Origin: Tretioscincus oriximinensis
Taxonomy: Eukaryota; Chordata; Lepidosauria; Squamata; Gymnophthalmidae
Reading direction: 5' to 3'
Length of the DNA: 64,000 nucleotides
Assembly (NCBI GenBank): GCA_022410635.1
Contig: JAJVDF010000497.1
Location: 857,652-921,651, forward strand
Of this stretch, positions 20,945 through 33,514 are shown one piece after another (the first letter of the stretch is position 1; every line of letters starts with the position of its first letter). The translations under genes were made by a program, and so were the position numbers. Under the pieces are notes generated by a model, which was not told the DNA's origin, searched no databases, and saw nothing but the letters and a program-made list of their open reading frames with translations.

Positions 20945-23400
20945 GATAGTGGAACAAATAAGTAAGGTGTGGATGCATCTTCTGTTAGTGCATGGAAAGG
21001 AGCTTGGGTGCCATTTCTCCTGCATTGTTCTTTTGACATGTTTTGAAGGGTCTGTATGTCTCCTCTGAGGTACCTCAGTGGCAGTGCAGGTGGGGGCAGG
21101 GATGTGGAGACTAGTCATCCTAAGAATACACCAGAGGCATCTGGACCACACTTTGGAGACACTATTACATTGCCATTTACTATCGTGAATTTTCCATACA
21201 AAAATGAGAGGTTTAACACTCATCAGATGCAGAAGTTTGTATGAACCCAATCAAATAANGCCCTCCTTAAAGTGCAGTTATTCTCTACCAGAATTAGGTG
21301 CACCTAATGAAGTACTTACCAGTAGTCAAATATTTGTGACATCCATTATCTGGCTTAACTAAAAGATGGCAATATAAAGTAGTTTCAATTATTTTTGTGC
21401 GTACCCTTGTTTGTAGCACACAATAGAGAAACCATAAGACATTGAGCTCCTATGCCCAGTGGAAACATAGATAAATTTCATTTTTGTTCTTACATTCTAT
21501 CTACAAATCTCTTAGCCGGAATAGGCATCACCTAAACATAGCAGTATCAGTTCTCCTGACAGTGTAACTTCTTGGCATGTATTTGCAAGGACTTCTTGGC
21601 ATATTTGCAAGAAAATGAAAATGGAATTAGGTGCAAGTTCTGAAATTTGCAGCACTTTTCAAAAATGTTATGTTACATAAAAGGAATTTACAAAAGGGCC
21701 AAGAATAAGATGTTCAGTGATGTGGACAGCATCAGTGAACAGGATTCAGCAAATGTGGCTGGTGGAGTAAGAAGATTTGCAAACATATTATTAGAGGTGT
21801 CTTGTATCATCTCTATATTGTATATTGACATTTTCTTGACTCCTTCTGCTTTACAAATGTCATGTCACACACGATAAAATGAAAGTGGCACCAAGAAAGC
21901 CCTGTAATCTGACTGGGTCATAGATTGTAGCTCTCATGAAAACCACATGAGAACTCTCAAGGTGAACTTGGACAAGCAATCAGTCTGATGCTTCTTCAGT
22001 TATTTTTTTTTAAAAAAACCACAGTATTAAGCTGAAGAGCATTTGCCTACAATGACTATTATGGGTGAGAAAGGAATGTGTTTGTTTTTAATATCTTGTG
22101 CCAATCTATTAGGCCACTGCTGCTTTTGACAGCATTTTATTGTATCTTCTATTCCCCCCCTCCCCAGATTAATTTGTAAGAGCAAAGAACCTTGACACCA
22201 TACACAATATGGAATAAAAACTTTGCAGATGAATAAAAAAGCAGCCCCATGACTAATACTTTGCCCATGTTAAAGGCAATGTGGCTTAGTACAACTGCCA
22301 TTTCGAAGGCAAAAAAAAAATTAAAAAAATACAGAGATTGCCTCTTTTGTCAGTTTGAGAGATAAAATCCTATTCTTTGTAATCCCTGAAGAAACAAATC
22401 AAATAAGCTCTAGCTGAGCTAACCATTTTCAATCCATCAAAGCAATCAAATTCTGTTTACCTGAATCAGAATGATTTCTAAAATGTTATTAAAAAGTAAA
22501 ATGGAGTTTAACTATTCCAAAAAATGGAAAATGATGTGCAAACACAAAAGGGATAAGATTTCAGTAATTATGTAGACACAAAGTCGGTACCATCATTTGT
22601 ACCAGAATACAATGTAGCTATGGCATATAAAGATAAAGCTCCCTTTGTCTAACATTACTGCTGCAAGCGATGCATAAACATAATTAATGTAAGAAGTCTT
22701 CAAAGGGGTGAATATTCATTTAGTTAGTTTTATTGCTCTTTCAAGCAAACAAAGATTTTATAATTTAATAAACCAATTAACTGATTATATAATTCACCCA
22801 AAATGTTTGTATATCATATATTACAATCATTTGGCGAATCACCCCCTGCTTTGCTTCTATAACAACATGGAATTGGAGCATNGACAAAAACGTTTACATC
22901 AAATTTCAGTTTATCAAGAAACCACAACATTTCAGAAAATAACAGAACATCATTTCTGTGTTTTTTCAGCTGTACGCTGCACTCTAAAGCATTCAACTGC
23001 ATTGTTTTACTTTAATAAAAAATGGTGTTCGCAATGGGATTTTTTTTAAGATAAAAGCTCACCCTTTTTTATAGATACTTTGTCTACAGAAATTCCAATT
23101 AAATATTGCATTTTATTCTTTATTCTGGATCTGATTCTGCTGACAGATGTTTCATATATGCTGCATGTTAGTCACAATGATAACTGATCTGTACACTATG
23201 TGCCACTATAATAATTGCAAACAACCTCAAAGCTTGTAGGTTTCACACCCAAGATGCATTGTTTAGACGTTTGTCCTGATGGCATCCTGAGATAGATAAC
23301 AGGGTGCCTTGACCTCAAAGTGATATTTCTTACTGTGAAACCATGTGTCCCATTGATCTGGATTGTAGTGGCCATTTAGCCATCATGTCATCTTACTGTG
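20945..23400. other. No gene recognised; AT-rich unique-looking DNA
   Basis: A long stretch without repeat families I can name. 22140-22700 is of ordinary complexity, free of obvious repeats, and could hold conserved non-coding sequence, but nothing in the sequence alone proves it. The frames at 20867-21250, 21647-21877 and 22708-23049 show no domain. Confidence 0.45.
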
Positions 23401-23454
23401 CTTATGCAAGGAACTTATGCTGGCATTATGACTAAAAAATCAGCTGCACCAATT

Positions 23455-23957
23455 AGAAGAAGAAGAAGAAGAAGAAGAAGAAGAAGAAGAAGAAGAAGAA
23501 GAAGAAGAAGAAGAAGAAGAAGAAGAAGAAGAAGAAGAAGAAGAAGAAGNNNNNNNNNNNNNNNNNNNNNNNNNNNNNNNNNNNNNNNNNNNNNNNNNNN
23601 NNNNNNNNNAGAAGAAGAAGAAGAAGAAGAAGAAGAAGAAGAAGAAGAAGAAGAAGAAGAAGAAGAAGAAGAAGAAGAAGAAGAAGAAGAAGAAGAAGAA
23701 GAAGGGGACTCAAAGAGGCTTATTTTTGCCCGAAAGCTTACATTTTACCTTTCCCAACAGGCTGTGGTGATTCCCATGTATCTACTTGCAGTCAGTTGCA
23801 ATTCCTTGCAATTCATGCTTTCAAATAGCTGGGTTGGCTAGAGCTACAGGCTAGTGGAAGGTGCTCACCCCTCCCCACGTCTGACACAGGGCTTTGAAAC
23901 CCGATCTCCCAGATGAGAAATGGATTCCTTAACAACTGAGCTATCCGTGGCTGCTAG
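23455..23957 (-). mobile_element. SINE-A with very long (GAA)n tail containing an assembly gap
   Basis: Antisense SINE-A body and head occupy 23703-23957 (GGGACTCAAAGAGGCTTA, CCCAACAGGCTGTGGTGATT, AGCTGGGTTGGCTAGAGCTA, CTTAACAACTGAGC). The 3' tail, to the left, is pure GAA from 23455 to 23703, interrupted by 60 N at 23550-23609. The terminal ACTGGGTTCTTATACC-like block found in other copies is missing, so the tail repeat starts earlier in the body than usual. Poly-Arg, poly-Glu and poly-Leu frames are artefacts. Confidence 0.85.
23550..23609. other. Assembly gap (60 N)
   Basis: A run of 60 N inside the GAA array. The true array length is unknown. Confidence 0.99.
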
Positions 23958-23959
23958 GT

Positions 23960-24283
23960 ACAGGCATTTCCCAAACTAATTCAAGTGGTGATCTTTTAGA
24001 GACTCTTCCTAGATGGCAGAATTGTCCTTCAAGCCATCTTGAAGAATGAAATGACTGATACAATCTCATTTCAATAAGTGATTTAAATACAGATCTGAAT
24101 ATTCCTATATAGTTGAATATATAAAGCTTGCCACCAAATTTTCCACCAATCTGAACATTTTACTTTAACCAAGAAAGTATTCTTTAGCAAATGTAGNCCT
24201 TAAAGATGTCTGTGTCAAGTGTGACAAGATGTTTTATATGAAGAGTAGCTTATAATAATTGTATGCCAAGGAAATTCCATTCT
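23960..24283. other. No feature recognised
   Basis: Unassigned DNA. Confidence 0.4.
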
Positions 24284-24368
24284 TCTATGAAGGAGCTGGG
24301 TGATCCTTGGTTAATCACAGTTCTCTGGAGCTCTCTCAGCCCCACTTTCTTCTCCTTTTAAAATATTC
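24284..24368 (+). mobile_element. SINE-B fragment
   Basis: GAGCTGGGTGATCCTTGG, AATCACAGTTCTCTGGAGCT and CTCTCAGCCCCACTTT match the SINE-B central body. Head and tail are absent. The right end (CCCCACTTTCTTCTCC) is close to the odd junction seen at 30831-30845. Confidence 0.6.
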
Positions 24369-24369
24369 A

Positions 24370-26705
24370 AAAGATTCACATTTAAAAGAACAGACTGCCT
24401 GTTTGAAGAAAACAATTTAAATTTCATCTGAACAAAAAAGTCTGTAGCTCGATTTGACCCGCCAGCCATTTTAAGTCTAAGGTGCAAGGCAGCAATTCAG
24501 TTAAGTTCTGTTGTAAGCAAGCAACACTTTCTTCCACAATACATTAAAGTATTTCTCTGCCATTATCCGTGCTTAGTAGTAAGTTATCATTTTAGTCCTC
24601 CCTTTGCTTTGCTGAATTAGGTTGCCATATGCAATGGAAACCACAATGGAAACCACAGACAACACAGATTTTAGGCTGTTATTCAGGTCAAAAAGGTAAT
24701 TTTAGAGATTTTTTTTGTAGTGATTGCAGGACTTGAGCAAGGTGCATGTGTTTGGGGCATGGAAGTGTGGCAGGGACGGGACTGAAAATTTTGTCTACTG
24801 CTCTTTCACCTAAACCAAAAATGGGAAGCTCTGACTTTCCAATATTTGTTTATTTAACTGATTGTTCCATAAGAAGCGTGGCTGGGCTTCATCAGCATTG
24901 GAAACATCCATTTTCATAGCAGAACAAAATCCTGAAGTCACCATACTGGCCTCCCCATCGCTTTGTTATATCTTAATTCGTTTATATAGTAATTTCCATC
25001 GAGTAGAACAGTGAACAGACTCCTTGAAATAGTCCTTATGCACACTTTTATTGTAATTCTCTTTTATTATATGCATTATATATTAAGCAAATAGAACATA
25101 ATTTTTATGCTCTCCTTCCCTGGCTCTTTCTTTCTCTGGCACTGACAGCGCATACACACACAGACACACACAGGGAGACACAATCCTCAGAACATTAAAG
25201 AAAGCTGTTAAGCTAATCTAGTGCATCTAAATGGGCAATATATATTGAATCCATGCTCCATTGATCATAATTATTGTGGTGCCCTTTATCAAGTAACCAT
25301 CTTAAACCATTATTTAGAGATCATTTTGCTTTCCATTACTGTCAGTATATTGCAGATGTCGCAGGGAATTGGCCAATGCACGATACAGGAGTGTGCAGCT
25401 GCATGAGACTGGAATCTGCCCATGTTATCCAGCAATGTTTCTGAAATGAGTGACTTCACAAAGCTGTATTTGCTGAGGTTTGGGGCACTCTTGAAATCAC
25501 TTCAGAATTATTGGTTTTCTATTTTGATTTGTGTTTTTAAAATCACCTAATCAAATTCTTATTCTACCAAGAAAAGTGCAAAACCTTTTTTCACATCATT
25601 ATGACATCAGTTGACAAAACAGACACACTTTTCCCAAATTTAGCTTTTCTTGCTCCCTTAATCTTGTTTTAACCCAGGAGAGGAGAAGGCATCCCTTAAA
25701 AAAGTCACCACTCCTTATCCCAGAACATTCCAGCCTAGGGGATGCAGCTTTATGTGGTTTATAGAGAGGTCGAACCTATCAACCTCCTTAATGACACTTT
25801 TTAATTGACATTAAAAGCCAGAAGAGGGTTACAGCGTGGATAAGAACACCATTTCTATACACTACTGCCACTGAGCCAGTTCAGAACCCCTTTTTTCTTG
25901 TGTGTGGATACAGCCTGAGCAGAAGATGATTAACTTCTGGAATCTAGAATCTAATTTAATCATGCGGGTTCCCTATAAAATTGAGATCTCTGTGGCGACG
26001 GCTGGGGGTGGGGATTCAAACCTTACAAGGAGTGTAGAGTGTAAATGAATAGTAAAATCTCCCTGCTGCAGAATTTATCCCTCCAGGTCATGGAAGCTGA
26101 TGATGTCTGCATGCCAACTAGAATCTTGTCCTAGTTCCTTGTTCATTTCATGAGGGAGGTAGAGCTATTTGTAAGTCTACAGAGCAAGCAGATTTGAACA
26201 ACAGCCTTGTTTATTTTGCACATTAAACAGATAAGCTGAAACATTTTCCTTCTGCCTGAAGGAACAGTTTTATGGGGAACTCATAAAGCCTTATTTTCAA
26301 ACATGTATGTGCACTTTAATTTTTCTACCCATTCACACGTACTTATGATTATTATACCTCCCCCTCCAGCTTTATAAACATTATGATTGGTTTTAGTTTT
26401 TTGACATCTGTTGAATTCAAAAAGGTTCTTGAAAATTATAGGAACACTTAGTCTGGCAGTAGCTTGCACAATGGATTAGAGAGGCAATAATTTGTGGCTC
26501 CCTTTGTTTTTGGCAGGCCGTGCTTTGATCTACTGCAGATCAAAACACAGTTTGTTACAATCAGAGGCAGGGTGCTAATTACTATCTTCCCCCACCCACC
26601 GTGTAAGTTTAAACTGCAATTCAGTATCACCTGTTCACAACATAAATAGAAAAATCATGGAAATTGGTCCTGAAATATGAGTAATCCTGAAATATGTATG
26701 TATCC
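24370..26705. other. No gene recognised
   Basis: AT-rich unassigned DNA with a short (CA)n run near 25150. TGGATACAGCCTGAG at about 25905 hints at a lone end of the GGCTGCGT family. It is too short to call. Confidence 0.45.
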
Positions 26706-26707
26706 AG

Positions 26708-26965
26708 AAGAACATAAGAGGAGCCATACTGGATCAGGCCACAGCCCATCAAGTCCAGCATTCTGTGTCACACAGAGGCCCACCAGATGCACCTGGGCAG
26801 TCCGAACAGAGGAAAGCAAAATATGCACCTGTTTATGACTCCCTGCAAATGGTATTTCAGGAGTCCTGCCTGTTGCTCCATCCCGGAGGCAACATCCAGA
26901 CATCCATCCTAGTATCCATTTATACCCTTGGTGTCCATTAACCTGTCTAATTCCATAAGCATCTG
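26708..26965 (-). mobile_element. CR1 LINE 3' end
   Basis: Begins with AGAACATAAGAGGAGCCATA (complement of the CR1 terminus) and continues through CATTCTGTGTCACACAGAGG, CCCACCAGATGCACCTGGGC and TTGCTCCATCCCGGAGGC. It is closest in wording to the copy at 45834-46025, suggesting a common subfamily. Confidence 0.85.
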
Positions 26966-26967
26966 TT

Positions 26968-28088
26968 TAGCCACTATAAGAAAAATGAATTCAAAAAAGT
27001 ATGTCACTATGATATTATGTGGTATAGCTTATTTAGAATCAGGCAAAGGCAGAATAAAGATCAGGAGAAGCTGTTCTGCCTAACTATCAAGCCCATGATA
27101 CTTTTTGGGTGAGGCTGGGAATTAATATAGTTAAATATCTAAGATATTAATGCTGTAGGTGAGTCTATAACTAAAATAATAAATGCTTGGTCCCAAGTAA
27201 GACCAAGGTTGTCACTTTTCTAAAAATAACATTTTTACACTTGACCCTACAGAATACATATCTAATGGGAAATAAATTTGTTAACTATTAGTTCCCAAAT
27301 ACAATTGTACCGTCTGCAAATATATAAATTTTACTTTTATCTTTCAATCCACATGGTATTTTTAAATAAATAATGTTAATTAGAAATGGGTAAGGATAGC
27401 CATTAATACTATGCAAAAGACAAAATTCAGAAGATATAATAATATTGTCCTGAAATATTTTAACATTTCTCCCCTATATTAGTGCTGCATGTGCTTTCAC
27501 TTGCTTTATTAAATTTTTAAATGCAATTAGTTTTTCTTTGAAAGTAAATAATAAATTCTGCATTTTTAAACAAAATCAGATTTGTATATGCATATTATTT
27601 AATCTCATTTGCCTGTAAAACAATTCCTTCAGGTGTATTGCAAAAAAATATTGAATTCAAGGTATAGGCTGAAGGCAAACATGATTGCCTCACATACAGT
27701 CTCAAAACACCTTTTAACTGGCAAAGATTAAAACAACAGATGAAAATAATAAAGCGAGTTAATGAATACTGAATACAACACATCCTTTTTAATAGAATAA
27801 TCATGCTTCAAATAGTGTGTTAAATTATGATATCTGCACAACTGATTTCTTGGTTGTGTTTCCTCTTCTGGAAGCCTCAGGAGGGACAATGCAGAATAGC
27901 ATCTTCTCCATGCAAAATGCGAGAAATAGTTACAGTATTTCTACTGGTGACTGCACCAGAAAATGGACTCATGTGGATAATGCAAGGTGTCAACAACCAA
28001 CACAAATGAAGATGCTGGAGTAGAAGACACATTTTGGACTCACGGAGGCACTTAAGTAAGTGAATGTTCTGCCTTCATTGTTTGCTTG
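26968..28088. other. No feature recognised
   Basis: AT-rich unassigned DNA. Confidence 0.4.
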
Positions 28089-28090
28089 AA

Positions 28091-28187
28091 TTGCCCCAAA
28101 GTAACTGGCCACGGTAAAACAGGACGCTGGACTAGATAGGTGGTGGTCTGATTCAGCAGTGCTCATCTTATGCTTTTATGTTCTTAT
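28091..28187 (+). mobile_element. CR1 LINE 3' terminus, short
   Basis: Only the last block is left: ACTGGCCACGGTAAAACAGG, GACTAGATAGGTGGTGG, CTGATTCAGCAGTGCTC and the TTATGTTCTTA terminus. Confidence 0.8.
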
Positions 28188-28265
28188 TATATGGCCTGCA
28201 TTGAAAACACAATTTAGCCATGTGACAAACAGATTTCCCTGAAATGCTAGGAAGAATCACATGCT

Positions 28266-28516
28266 GATATAGTTTGGTATAGTGGTTAGAGTTTTGGAGT
28301 TGCATCTGGTAATCTCCCAGTTCAATTCTCCACTCCTCCATGAAAGCCAGCTGGGTGACCTTGGGCCAGTCACACTTCTTTAGAACTCTCTTAATCCCAC
28401 CAACTTCACAGGGTGTCTGTTGTGGAGAAAGCAACAAAAGATATGAGCGCCACCCTATGGTTGGCTGCCCTGAGACCTTCAGGTATAGGGTGGGATATAA
28501 GTACAAATAAATAAAT
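28266..28516 (+). mobile_element. Full-length SINE-B (tRNA head, L2-type tail)
   Basis: The uninterrupted reference copy of the family. Head: TTTGGTATAGTGGTTAGAG (A box) and AGTTCAATTCT (B box, 28319-28329). Body: CTCCATGAAAGCCAGCTGGG, TGACCTTGGGCCAGTCACAC, CTTCACAGGGTGTCTGTTGT. Tail: GGCTGCCCTGAGACCTTCAG, GTATAGGGTGGGATATAAG, then AAATAAATAAA. The tail blocks match the L2 3' end at 7155-7226 in order. It is about 250 bases long. Minus-strand frames across it are artefacts. Confidence 0.88.
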
Positions 28517-28517
28517 T

Positions 28518-29760
28518 ATGTAAANAGTACAAAAAAGAATGTCAAGAATGGAAGATGTGAAGAAATAATTAAAACCCTCCAGTCTTTTCTGTTACAAACG
28601 AATACTGCCTATACTGCAGAAAAAATAGTTTCCTTGGGGAATTTCTCATTTATTACAATTACCATTTAAAGGAAGGTCCTGCTTGCAGTTTATTCCTATG
28701 ACAGTGGCTCTAACAAGGGAACAGCATAGTCAGGCAAAGCATATCTCGACAGAGACTATGCCCACACACATTTTTAAAAAGCAGATTAATGTTGGTAGTG
28801 AAAGCATCCTAAATCATGCATTTTGTAGCACTTCATACAGTAGCATCTGGGTGCTATCACTTGCAAGCTGTTTTTGAGTCAGATAGATAGAAATAAACTA
28901 TTGTCCGGAGGTTCTTGAAATAATATCTGATCACTTATATTCACAGGATTTATTTTTAATCCAAATAACTTAGAATAATTAAAACTGAAGAATATAAAAT
29001 GTTAAACCACAGAGAGTTCAAACTCTTCTTTTCCTCTGATCTGTTGAATACTTAACATTAACTGTTGAATATTAACAGGCCAAAATTAGAAAATGGTGTA
29101 CAAATGCACTTATGCACAATTATGTATCTCAGAAGCCTTTTCTGAACATCATGTTTCAAGTATCATTTATTTATGACTAAGCTTCATGAAGCTATAGTAG
29201 AAAACAGCATCCGACTGACCTTGGCTGATCTCATAAATCTAATCAGAGTTACATTTGATTGTTATGGAGTTGCAGGACGTTAGACTAAACTGGGGGTGGG
29301 GAGAAGACAGAAAAAGGACTTTAAGGAAGGAAGACTTCAAGGAAGTCATTGTCAAATCACTTCCATCCATTCAATCACTTCTAAGTGACTTCCCAGTCAG
29401 CACTGCACACAGATTTGGAAGTAGCTTTGCCATATAGGTTGCCATATATCTCTTCCACTGCACCTAGGAGCAAAATAAAACTTTCCTGGGACACACCATT
29501 GTATATTGTCTTTCCATGGTATGCTGAAAGTAGTATACAAGCAATTACCAAACAAAATGAACAGTACTTATTAAATAACATATCAAGCAAAACAATAATA
29601 TATTGCCATAGCAACATATAATATACAATGCAGTATGTTTGGCTATAACATTTCTAGAACAAACACATACACACATCAAGAAAGCTGTTCTCCCCTCTCT
29701 AGTTTTTGGCCCAGATCTACTGAGCAGCTCTTGTAGTCCAGCCTTTCATTTCCCTCTGTA
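28518..29760. other. No feature recognised
   Basis: AT-rich unassigned DNA. Complementary frames at 29381-29621 show no domain on either strand. Confidence 0.4.
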
Positions 29761-29763
29761 GGG

Positions 29764-29938
29764 TAGGCTGAACAGATTACCCCTTTTTNGGGGGGGGGGG
29801 CTGAAAACCCGGTTTTGGGGTGCTTCCCAGTTTTTTCTGAGGAATTTTGTTTCAAAAAAATATTTTTTGTTTTTGAATTTTTTTTCCCTCAGAAAAAAAA
29901 TAGGAGGCACCCCCAAAAGGGGTCATCTGGTCAGCCTA
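29764..29938. mobile_element. Hairpin MITE, TAGGCTGACCAGATGACCCC family, copy 2
   Basis: Starts TAGGCTGAACAGATTACCCC and ends GGTCATCTGGTCAGCCTA. The arms pair through GGGGTGCTTCCCAGTTTTTT against the complementary right half. AGGGT occurs on the outer side of both ends if the TIR is taken to start at AGGCTG, which would be a 5-bp duplication. Copy 1 does not show it cleanly. Confidence 0.85.
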
Positions 29939-29944
29939 GGGTTG

Positions 29945-30730
29945 GGGGCAGAAACGGTAGGGAAGGAAGAGAATCAGGCATTTCCAACTAATATTCCCCA
30001 CCTGGAGCATTCAGTCTTCTGATAGAATTCATAGCCCAAATAGTTTTTTATTCAGAGCTTTTTTTCTACAAGAAGGCAAAAACAGAGGCCAGGCCAAAAG
30101 AACCATCAGTTGGATCCANTGAGCAATTCTCCCCCTGTTTCAAGGTGTTTGCTGCAATTGGATTGGAATCATAATATCTGTTGGAATGTTACAGTCTGTC
30201 ATGCAGGCACATGATTGGTTGAATTTAAAAAGCAGCCATGAACATTCCAAAGCAAAACAAACGAGCATTCCAAAGCAAAAGAGCAATTATGGCAATTTAA
30301 TAGAAGGTTGACTAAAATAACAGATGAAAAATACTGTATATGAAAATTAAAATACTGTATAGATGAAAGANTAGAAAACACGATATGTTAAATTATATCA
30401 GTATACTACCCTGTATTATAGATGTTATGTTGTATAAAGTTTTGTTGTTTACTGAAAAGGGGCTCGACTATTTATCACAAGATTANCTCTTCTATTCATA
30501 GATGTAGCACAAAGGGGCAACATGCTTCAGACAGCTCTGCTAACCAAGATCATATATACATATAAAACATATGTATATATGTTTGATTGCCCTTTACTAT
30601 CAAGGCACTGAAAAACCCTCTGCATGTCTGCAGCTTCCATCATATTGCTACACACAAGACAGGAAAGTGGGGTAAAAGTAAACTATGGCCCTGTCCAATA
30701 ACTTAGGTTTTAGTTTGGCCTGAGAAAGTC
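29945..30730. other. No feature recognised
   Basis: AT-rich unassigned DNA. A direct repeat of the word CATTCCAAAGCAAAA near 30243-30280 is the only structure seen. Confidence 0.4.
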
Positions 30731-30734
30731 CCTT

Positions 30735-31061
30735 GTCCTCGCATCGTCTCCCAGTTCAATTCCCCACTCCTCCATGAAAGCCAGCTGGGTGACCTTGGGC
30801 CAGTCACAGTTCTTTAGAATTCTCTCAGCCCCACTTTTCTCACCTTTCAAAGGGACTCAAAGCGGCTTACAAGGATATATTTTGCCCGAAGGCCTCCATT
30901 CTATCTTCCCCACCAGGCTATGGTGGTTCCCATGTATCTACTTGCAGTCAGTTGTAATTTCTTGCAATTCATGCTTTCGAATAGCTGGGTTGGCTAGAGC
31001 TACAGGCTAGTGGAAGGTGCTCACCCCTCCCCACGTCCCACACAGGGCTTCGAAACCCCTG
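30735..31061. mobile_element. Chimeric repeat: SINE-B (+) joined to antisense SINE-A
   Basis: 30735-30835 is SINE-B in plus orientation, from just before the B box (CTCCCAGTTCAATTCCCC) to CTCTCAGCCCCAC. Without a break the sequence becomes antisense SINE-A (CCCACTTTTCTCACCTTTCA, GGGACTCAAAGCGGCTTA, then body). It stops at 31061 in the SINE-A B box (GGGCTTCGAAACCCC). The two families share CCCAC at the junction. SINE-A lacks its GAA tail here, as expected if joining happened internally. Confidence 0.8.
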
Positions 31062-31064
31062 TGA

Positions 31065-32628
31065 TGGATCAATATCAGGGGGTGAAAATCAAATGGACTT
31101 TTCTGTGCCATCCCTTCCCATGCAGCATTTCATTGCCCTGTTTTTTGTTTCTCATCCTAAGTAGTCAAATTTTCACCTTAAACAGCCAAAGTCCCTGTCC
31201 CCACACTGCAAAGAAAAAAATTTGGGGCTCTGAAGTAAATTCAGACTTGAAATGATCTGGATACACTTTATTCTACTTTGGAGAGGAAAGTCCCAAGAAG
31301 ATTCAGAATGACATTTTTAGCAAGTGTCCATAAAGTGGGGAACTCTAAGTGATCTAAATCTTGACTGGAAACAGGGCCTCTATATAAATAAATACCATTT
31401 TTGTCTTTCTGGGCATTTTAAAACAATACACGGTCTCGTTGGTTGCAGATCATAGATTTTTCTTGCAAATGTTTTTAAAAAGTGTTTTGCATTACGCTAG
31501 GCCAGGGAGAGATAAAAAGACGAAGCTCTCCAAAATGCTGTGGAGCTAGACTGAAGGAAAGCAGGCAGCCTCTTTTAAAATCCCTTCCTGAGCAACGCTT
31601 TTCCATGTTCCTTCATAGCACAACTGTAAGTCAATTATGCAGTGGCACAAATAGAAGGCAGCCGCATTTCACTGTCATTGTGGGTAATTTGTCCCTAAGG
31701 GTGTTAGCATTCATACATAATTGCACATTGTCTTTCTTCTTAACATTTCTCACTTTCTTTTTCTGTTTGGAAAAACATAAGAATGATTGCATCCATGGGT
31801 TTTTAGCAAATTATCCAGCTAACTCGATTTACATTTTATTCACAAACAAAATACAGGAAAGAGAGAAAAAAACATATCTAAATGTTTTTGTGTCTATAAT
31901 TTTCTTCCCCAATTGATATCATATTTGGCCCTGAGACACCGATGTTTGTTTATATATTTCTTTGCCATTTAGTGTGGAATATGAAGACACATAATATTCC
32001 AACTAATATTTTAACATGAAATATAAAGCGGCCATAATTTGCATGCAAAAACAGAGTTAGTTTATATCTAACATTGCTATCACCCTCTAAAATAATACAG
32101 TATAAACTAGTTAAAAAAACAGAAACATAATGCAAATAGCATAAAATGGATTCCAATGGATTCCTCTGGCAGCTGTTTCTGAACTACAAGCAAATTGCTT
32201 AAATCAAATTCCCATTNGAAGCTAATGGTAAGCAAGAGATGCAGGAGAGATAATGATCTCAGAAATTATAATGTCCTTATATGACACGAGTCCTGGATAA
32301 GATCATCTGGGAAAGAAACCTGTTTAAAGATCATATTCTCTGGCAAGTGCAAAGAGATGTATGGAAAGCTGTGTAAACAACAACATGATCATCAGTTGCC
32401 CTGCTTTTCTCCTGGTCAAAGGGTTAAAAGAGCTGCCACTTTAAAATTAAGCCATTTCCAGCCCTGGACTGATAGCAACAAATCAAAAGGACAACACTTG
32501 GAAATGCCAGTTCATAAAGTAGGTTGGTTGTATGTTACTCCTCCATACCATGGCCCATTTTTGACATGCAACCACCAACGTCCAGCTGGCAAGATCCCTT
32601 CCATTCCCCAGGATGTTTGAAGGTGGTG
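31065..32628. other. No gene recognised
   Basis: A 144-codon open frame (31482-31916, +) has no motif or homolog I know and is rich in Phe/Leu at the end. I treat it as chance. The rest is unassigned. Confidence 0.4.
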
Positions 32629-32870
32629 ATGGTAGTGGTGGTAGTGATGATGATGATGATAATTTATTTTTAACCCCCCTTTTACCAAATGATGGTGCAC
32701 ATACCTTTTGTTGCTTTCTCCACAACAGACACCCTATGAAGTAGGTGGGACTGAGAGTTCTAAAGAACTGTGACTGGCCCAAGGTCACCCCAGCTGCTTC
32801 ATGGAGGAATGTGGAATCAAACCAGGAAACTACCAGATAGGAGTCCACTACGTTAAACGGAGACGTTGCT
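32629..32870 (-). mobile_element. SINE-B, minus strand, with GGT/GAT simple-repeat tail
   Basis: On the minus strand the order is head (32820-32869; degraded A box, B box near GGTTTGATTCC), body (CTCCATGAAGCAGCTGGGGT, GACCTTGGGCCAGTCACAG) and CTTCATAGGGTGTCTGTTGT. The GGCTGCCCTGAGACC end is replaced by a diverged TTAAAAATAAATTATC tail and an ATC/ACC simple repeat at 32629-32662. Confidence 0.75.
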
Positions 32871-32871
32871 C

Positions 32872-33196
32872 TGGATATATAGGGGAAATTAACTGGGGTT
32901 ATTCCTGGTTTTAGGATTTCAAGAGATGGTCATATCTCAATTGTAAAACTGCTGCTTCACATACAGAAGAACCCAGGTTCAGTCCCTGGTAATTTCCTAG
33001 AAGAATGTAAGGTCTCATCTATCATGGTTGTGAGAAAAACCTGCTGCCATTGCTGTGCAGCAAAGTAGAGGCAGCAAGAACAATTCATCACCCACACTGT
33101 AGTCAAGTGATAGTTTTCCATAGTCTAGCAAAATGATCCTAGTGCGCAACTTTCAAAAGTTAGAAATGTTCATTCTCCAGCCCTACATTTAGACTG
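32872..33196. other. No feature recognised
   Basis: Unassigned DNA between two SINEs. Confidence 0.4.
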
Positions 33197-33198
33197 GA

Positions 33199-33512
33199 AG
33201 GAGAAGAAGAAGAACTGGATTCTTATACCCCACTTTTCTCACCTTTCAAAGGGACTCAAAGCAGCATATAGGGTATTTTGCTGTAAGTCTGACATTCTGT
33301 GTTCCCCACCAGGCTGTGGTGGTTTCCATGTATCTACTTGCAGTTAGTTGCAATTTCTTGCAATTCTTGCTTTCGAATAGCTGGGTTGGCTAGAGCTACA
33401 GGCTAGTGGAAGGTGCTCACTCCTCCCCACGTCCCACACAGGGCTTCAAAACCCCAACTCCCAGGTGAGAGACCATTTCCTAGCCTTCCAACCAGGCAGC
33501 CAACTGAGCCCT
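33199..33512 (-). mobile_element. SINE-A, full length, minus strand
   Basis: From left: short GAAGAAGAA tail, ACTGGATTCTTATACCCC, CACTTTTCTCACCTTTCAAA, body, CTAGAGCTACAGGCTAGTGG, B box (GGGCTTCAAAACCCC) and a head with a small duplication (CCAACCAGGCAGCCAACTGAG). The tail is the shortest in the family here. Confidence 0.85.
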
Positions 33513-33514
33513 GT

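Noticed and set aside
23398..23841. Poly-Arg/poly-Glu protein of 147 codons
   Set aside because: Translation of a GAA array across an N gap within a SINE tail.
31482..31916. 144-codon open frame as a candidate gene
   Set aside because: No motif, Phe/Leu-rich second half typical of AT-rich chance frames and no splice or promoter support.
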